Position numbers and translations under genes: made by a program
Notes under the pieces: model-generated
Told to the model about the DNA's origin: nothing
Seen by the model: only the letters and a program-made list of their open reading frames with translations
Databases searched by the model: none
Part shown: in pieces, positions 62,763 to 64,000 of the stretch
Numbering within the stretch: position 1 is the first letter of the stretch
Layout: each line of letters begins with the position of its first letter
Source of the DNA: Pedobacter sp. B4-66
GTDB lineage: Bacteria; Bacteroidota; Bacteroidia; Sphingobacteriales; Sphingobacteriaceae
NCBI RefSeq assembly: GCF_018492665.1
Contig: NZ_JAFVME010000005.1
Coordinates: 248,001 to 312,000, forward strand
Reading direction: 5' to 3'
DNA length: 64,000 nucleotides

Positions 62763-64000
62763 ATGAGAAAAGTAGATTTTTTGGTCATAGGATCGGGTAT
62801 TGCTGGTTTGAGCTTTGCATTGAAGGCAGCTAAACATGGTAAGGTATTAATTGTAACTAAGTCAAATGAGGACGAATCCAATACAAAATATGCCCAGGGT
62901 GGAGTTGCTGTAGTTGTTGATAAAGATGATTCTTTTGAGAAACATATAGAAGATACTCTGATTGCCGGCGACGGTTTATGTGATAAACATATTGTAGAAG
63001 TAGTTGTTACTGAGGGGCCTCAGCGTATACAAGAGATCATTGACTATGGGACAAATTTTGATAGGGATGGTGCCGGCGTATATGATTTAGCTAAAGAGGG
63101 TGGGCATTCTGAACACCGTGTTTTGCACTATAAAGATGTAACAGGCTATGAAATCGAAAGTGTGTTATTAAAGCAGATTCATCAGAATGATAACATAGAG
63201 ATATTAACACATTACTTCTGTTTAGAGTTAATTACCCAACATCATCAGGGTATACATGTTGATAAAGGTAGTGAAGATATTAACTGTTATGGTATATATG
63301 CCTTTAATACAGAGCTTAACGATGTGGAAAAGATACTGGCAAATGTGACTATCATGGCTTCTGGTGGTGCCGGACACATCTATTCTAGCACAACAAATCC
63401 AGTTATTGCAACGGGTGATGGAATGGCGATGGTTTATAGAGCAAAAGGAAAAGTTAGGAATATGGAGTTTATTCAGTTCCATCCAACAGCTTTATACAAC
63501 CCTGGGGAGTATCCTGCCTTCTTAATTTCAGAGGCTGTTCGTGGTTTTGGAGGAGTACTTAGAAGGAAGAATGGTGATGAATTTATGTACGAATATGATA
63601 AGCGTGGATCATTAGCACCGAGGGATATTGTGGCGAGAGCTATAGATGCTGAAATGAAAAAATCGGGCGAGGATTTCGTTTATCTTGACATTAGAAATAG
63701 AAAAAAGGCTGATATTTTGGCTCATTTCCCTAATATATATGCTAAATGTTTATCTATAGGTATAGATATGACAAAGGATATTATACCGGTTACTCCAGCT
63801 GCTCATTACATGTGTGGTGGTATATTGGTTGATGAGTTTGGAAGATCGACTATAAAGAATTTATATGCTTGTGGAGAGTGTTCTTCTACAGGTTTACATG
63901 GTGCCAATAGATTGGCTTCTAATTCGTTACTGGAAGCTCCTGTTTTTGCACATCGTATATTTGAACATGCGGTAGCTCATTTTAAGGATAATGTGATTCC
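62763..64000 (+). CDS. nadB: L-aspartate oxidase NadB (C-terminal end outside window)
   Basis: The first 412 residues are visible. FAD enzyme that oxidises L-aspartate to iminoaspartate for NadA. Motifs: FLVIGSGIAGLSFALKAA at the N-terminus, YAQGGVAVV, GGHSEHRVLHYKD, MASGGAGHIYSSTTNP, MEFIQFHPTALY, RGFGGVLRR, PRDIVARAID with the catalytic arginine, and PAAHYMCGGILVDEFGR. The start is clear as the first ATG of the flavin-binding motif. Runs off the right edge. Confidence 0.96.
   Translation, partial: MRKVDFLVIGSGIAGLSFALKAAKHGKVLIVTKSNEDESNTKYAQGGVAVVVDKDDSFEKHIEDTLIAGDGLCDKHIVEVVVTEGPQRIQEIIDYGTNFDRDGAGVYDLAKEGGHSEHRVLHYKDVTGYEIESVLLKQIHQNDNIEILTHYFCLELITQHHQGIHVDKGSEDINCYGIYAFNTELNDVEKILANVTIMASGGAGHIYSSTTNPVIATGDGMAMVYRAKGKVRNMEFIQFHPTALYNPGEYPAFLISEAVRGFGGVLRRKNGDEFMYEYDKRGSLAPRDIVARAIDAEMKKSGEDFVYLDIRNRKKADILAHFPNIYAKCLSIGIDMTKDIIPVTPAAHYMCGGILVDEFGRSTIKNLYACGECSSTGLHGANRLASNSLLEAPVFAHRIFEHAVAHFKDNVI

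Noticed and set aside
1..64000. tRNA, rRNA, CRISPR array, prophage, insertion sequence or toxin-antitoxin pair
   Set aside because: I looked through the gaps on both strands and found no cloverleaf, spacer-repeat pattern, transposase or phage genes. The only HTH-like pair is decayed.

Overview
This 64 kb window looks like a chromosomal, mostly housekeeping stretch from a member of the Bacteroidota, most likely Sphingobacteriaceae (Pedobacter-like). The grounds are gene content (GldH, RicT-type PSP1 protein, DUF3078, DUF4397, DUF2752/TM2 and CarboxypepD_reg proteins, FtsH followed by a LUD protein), AT-rich DNA, and recurring TAnnTTTG promoter -7 elements placed just before start codons. I see no prophage, CRISPR array, insertion sequence, rRNA or tRNA. 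The genus is inferred from family knowledge only; no search was run.

Layout. 1-9 kb: M14 carboxypeptidase (cut by the window edge), murF, gldH, ricT-like, holB, ruvX, an O-methyltransferase and two tandem LysM glucosaminidases. 9-20 kb: small envelope proteins including a short HExxH membrane protein, DUF3078, ffh, yifB, a lipoprotein group with LpoB, a TlpA thioredoxin, and an ECF sigma factor next to a membrane protein that joins a cytoplasmic segment to an outer-membrane-type barrel. 20-33 kb: DUF4397 lipoprotein, htpG, three membrane proteins, M16 peptidase, def, Nfu/Mrp iron-sulfur proteins, an AsmA-like/GT51 transglycosylase, hpt, psd and an MscS channel. 34-37 kb: ribosome/tRNA block rplS, trmD, rimM, rpsP, with decayed DNA between rplS and trmD. 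37-49 kb: NT5C nucleotidase, YbjQ, pfkA, a DsbD split over two genes, birA, rsfS, ftsH, LUD protein, KAS III, zinc-ribbon protein, Nif3, TM2 and DUF2752. 49-64 kb: mfd, DUF3820, cdsA, DUF2007, CPBP protease, dusB, apaG, YugP-like protease, FAD oxidoreductase, rmuC, thiL, nadA and nadB (cut by the window edge).

How genes work together. Envelope building is the strongest theme (murF, GT51 transglycosylase, glucosaminidases, LpoB, psd, cdsA, DsbD/TlpA). Translation and protein quality form a second (ffh, def, rplS, rpsP, rimM, trmD, rsfS, ftsH, htpG, dusB). NAD and Fe-S metabolism form a third (nadA/nadB, Nfu/Mrp).

Most genes are ordinary. The points I would look at again are the sigma factor with its envelope-spanning candidate partner, the decayed HTH-like remnants between rplS and trmD, an inverted repeat that can hide the yifB start codon, the inverted repeat upstream of nadB, a mini-metalloprotease candidate, and a change of strand base asymmetry near 53-55 kb that could mark a replication origin or a rearrangement boundary.
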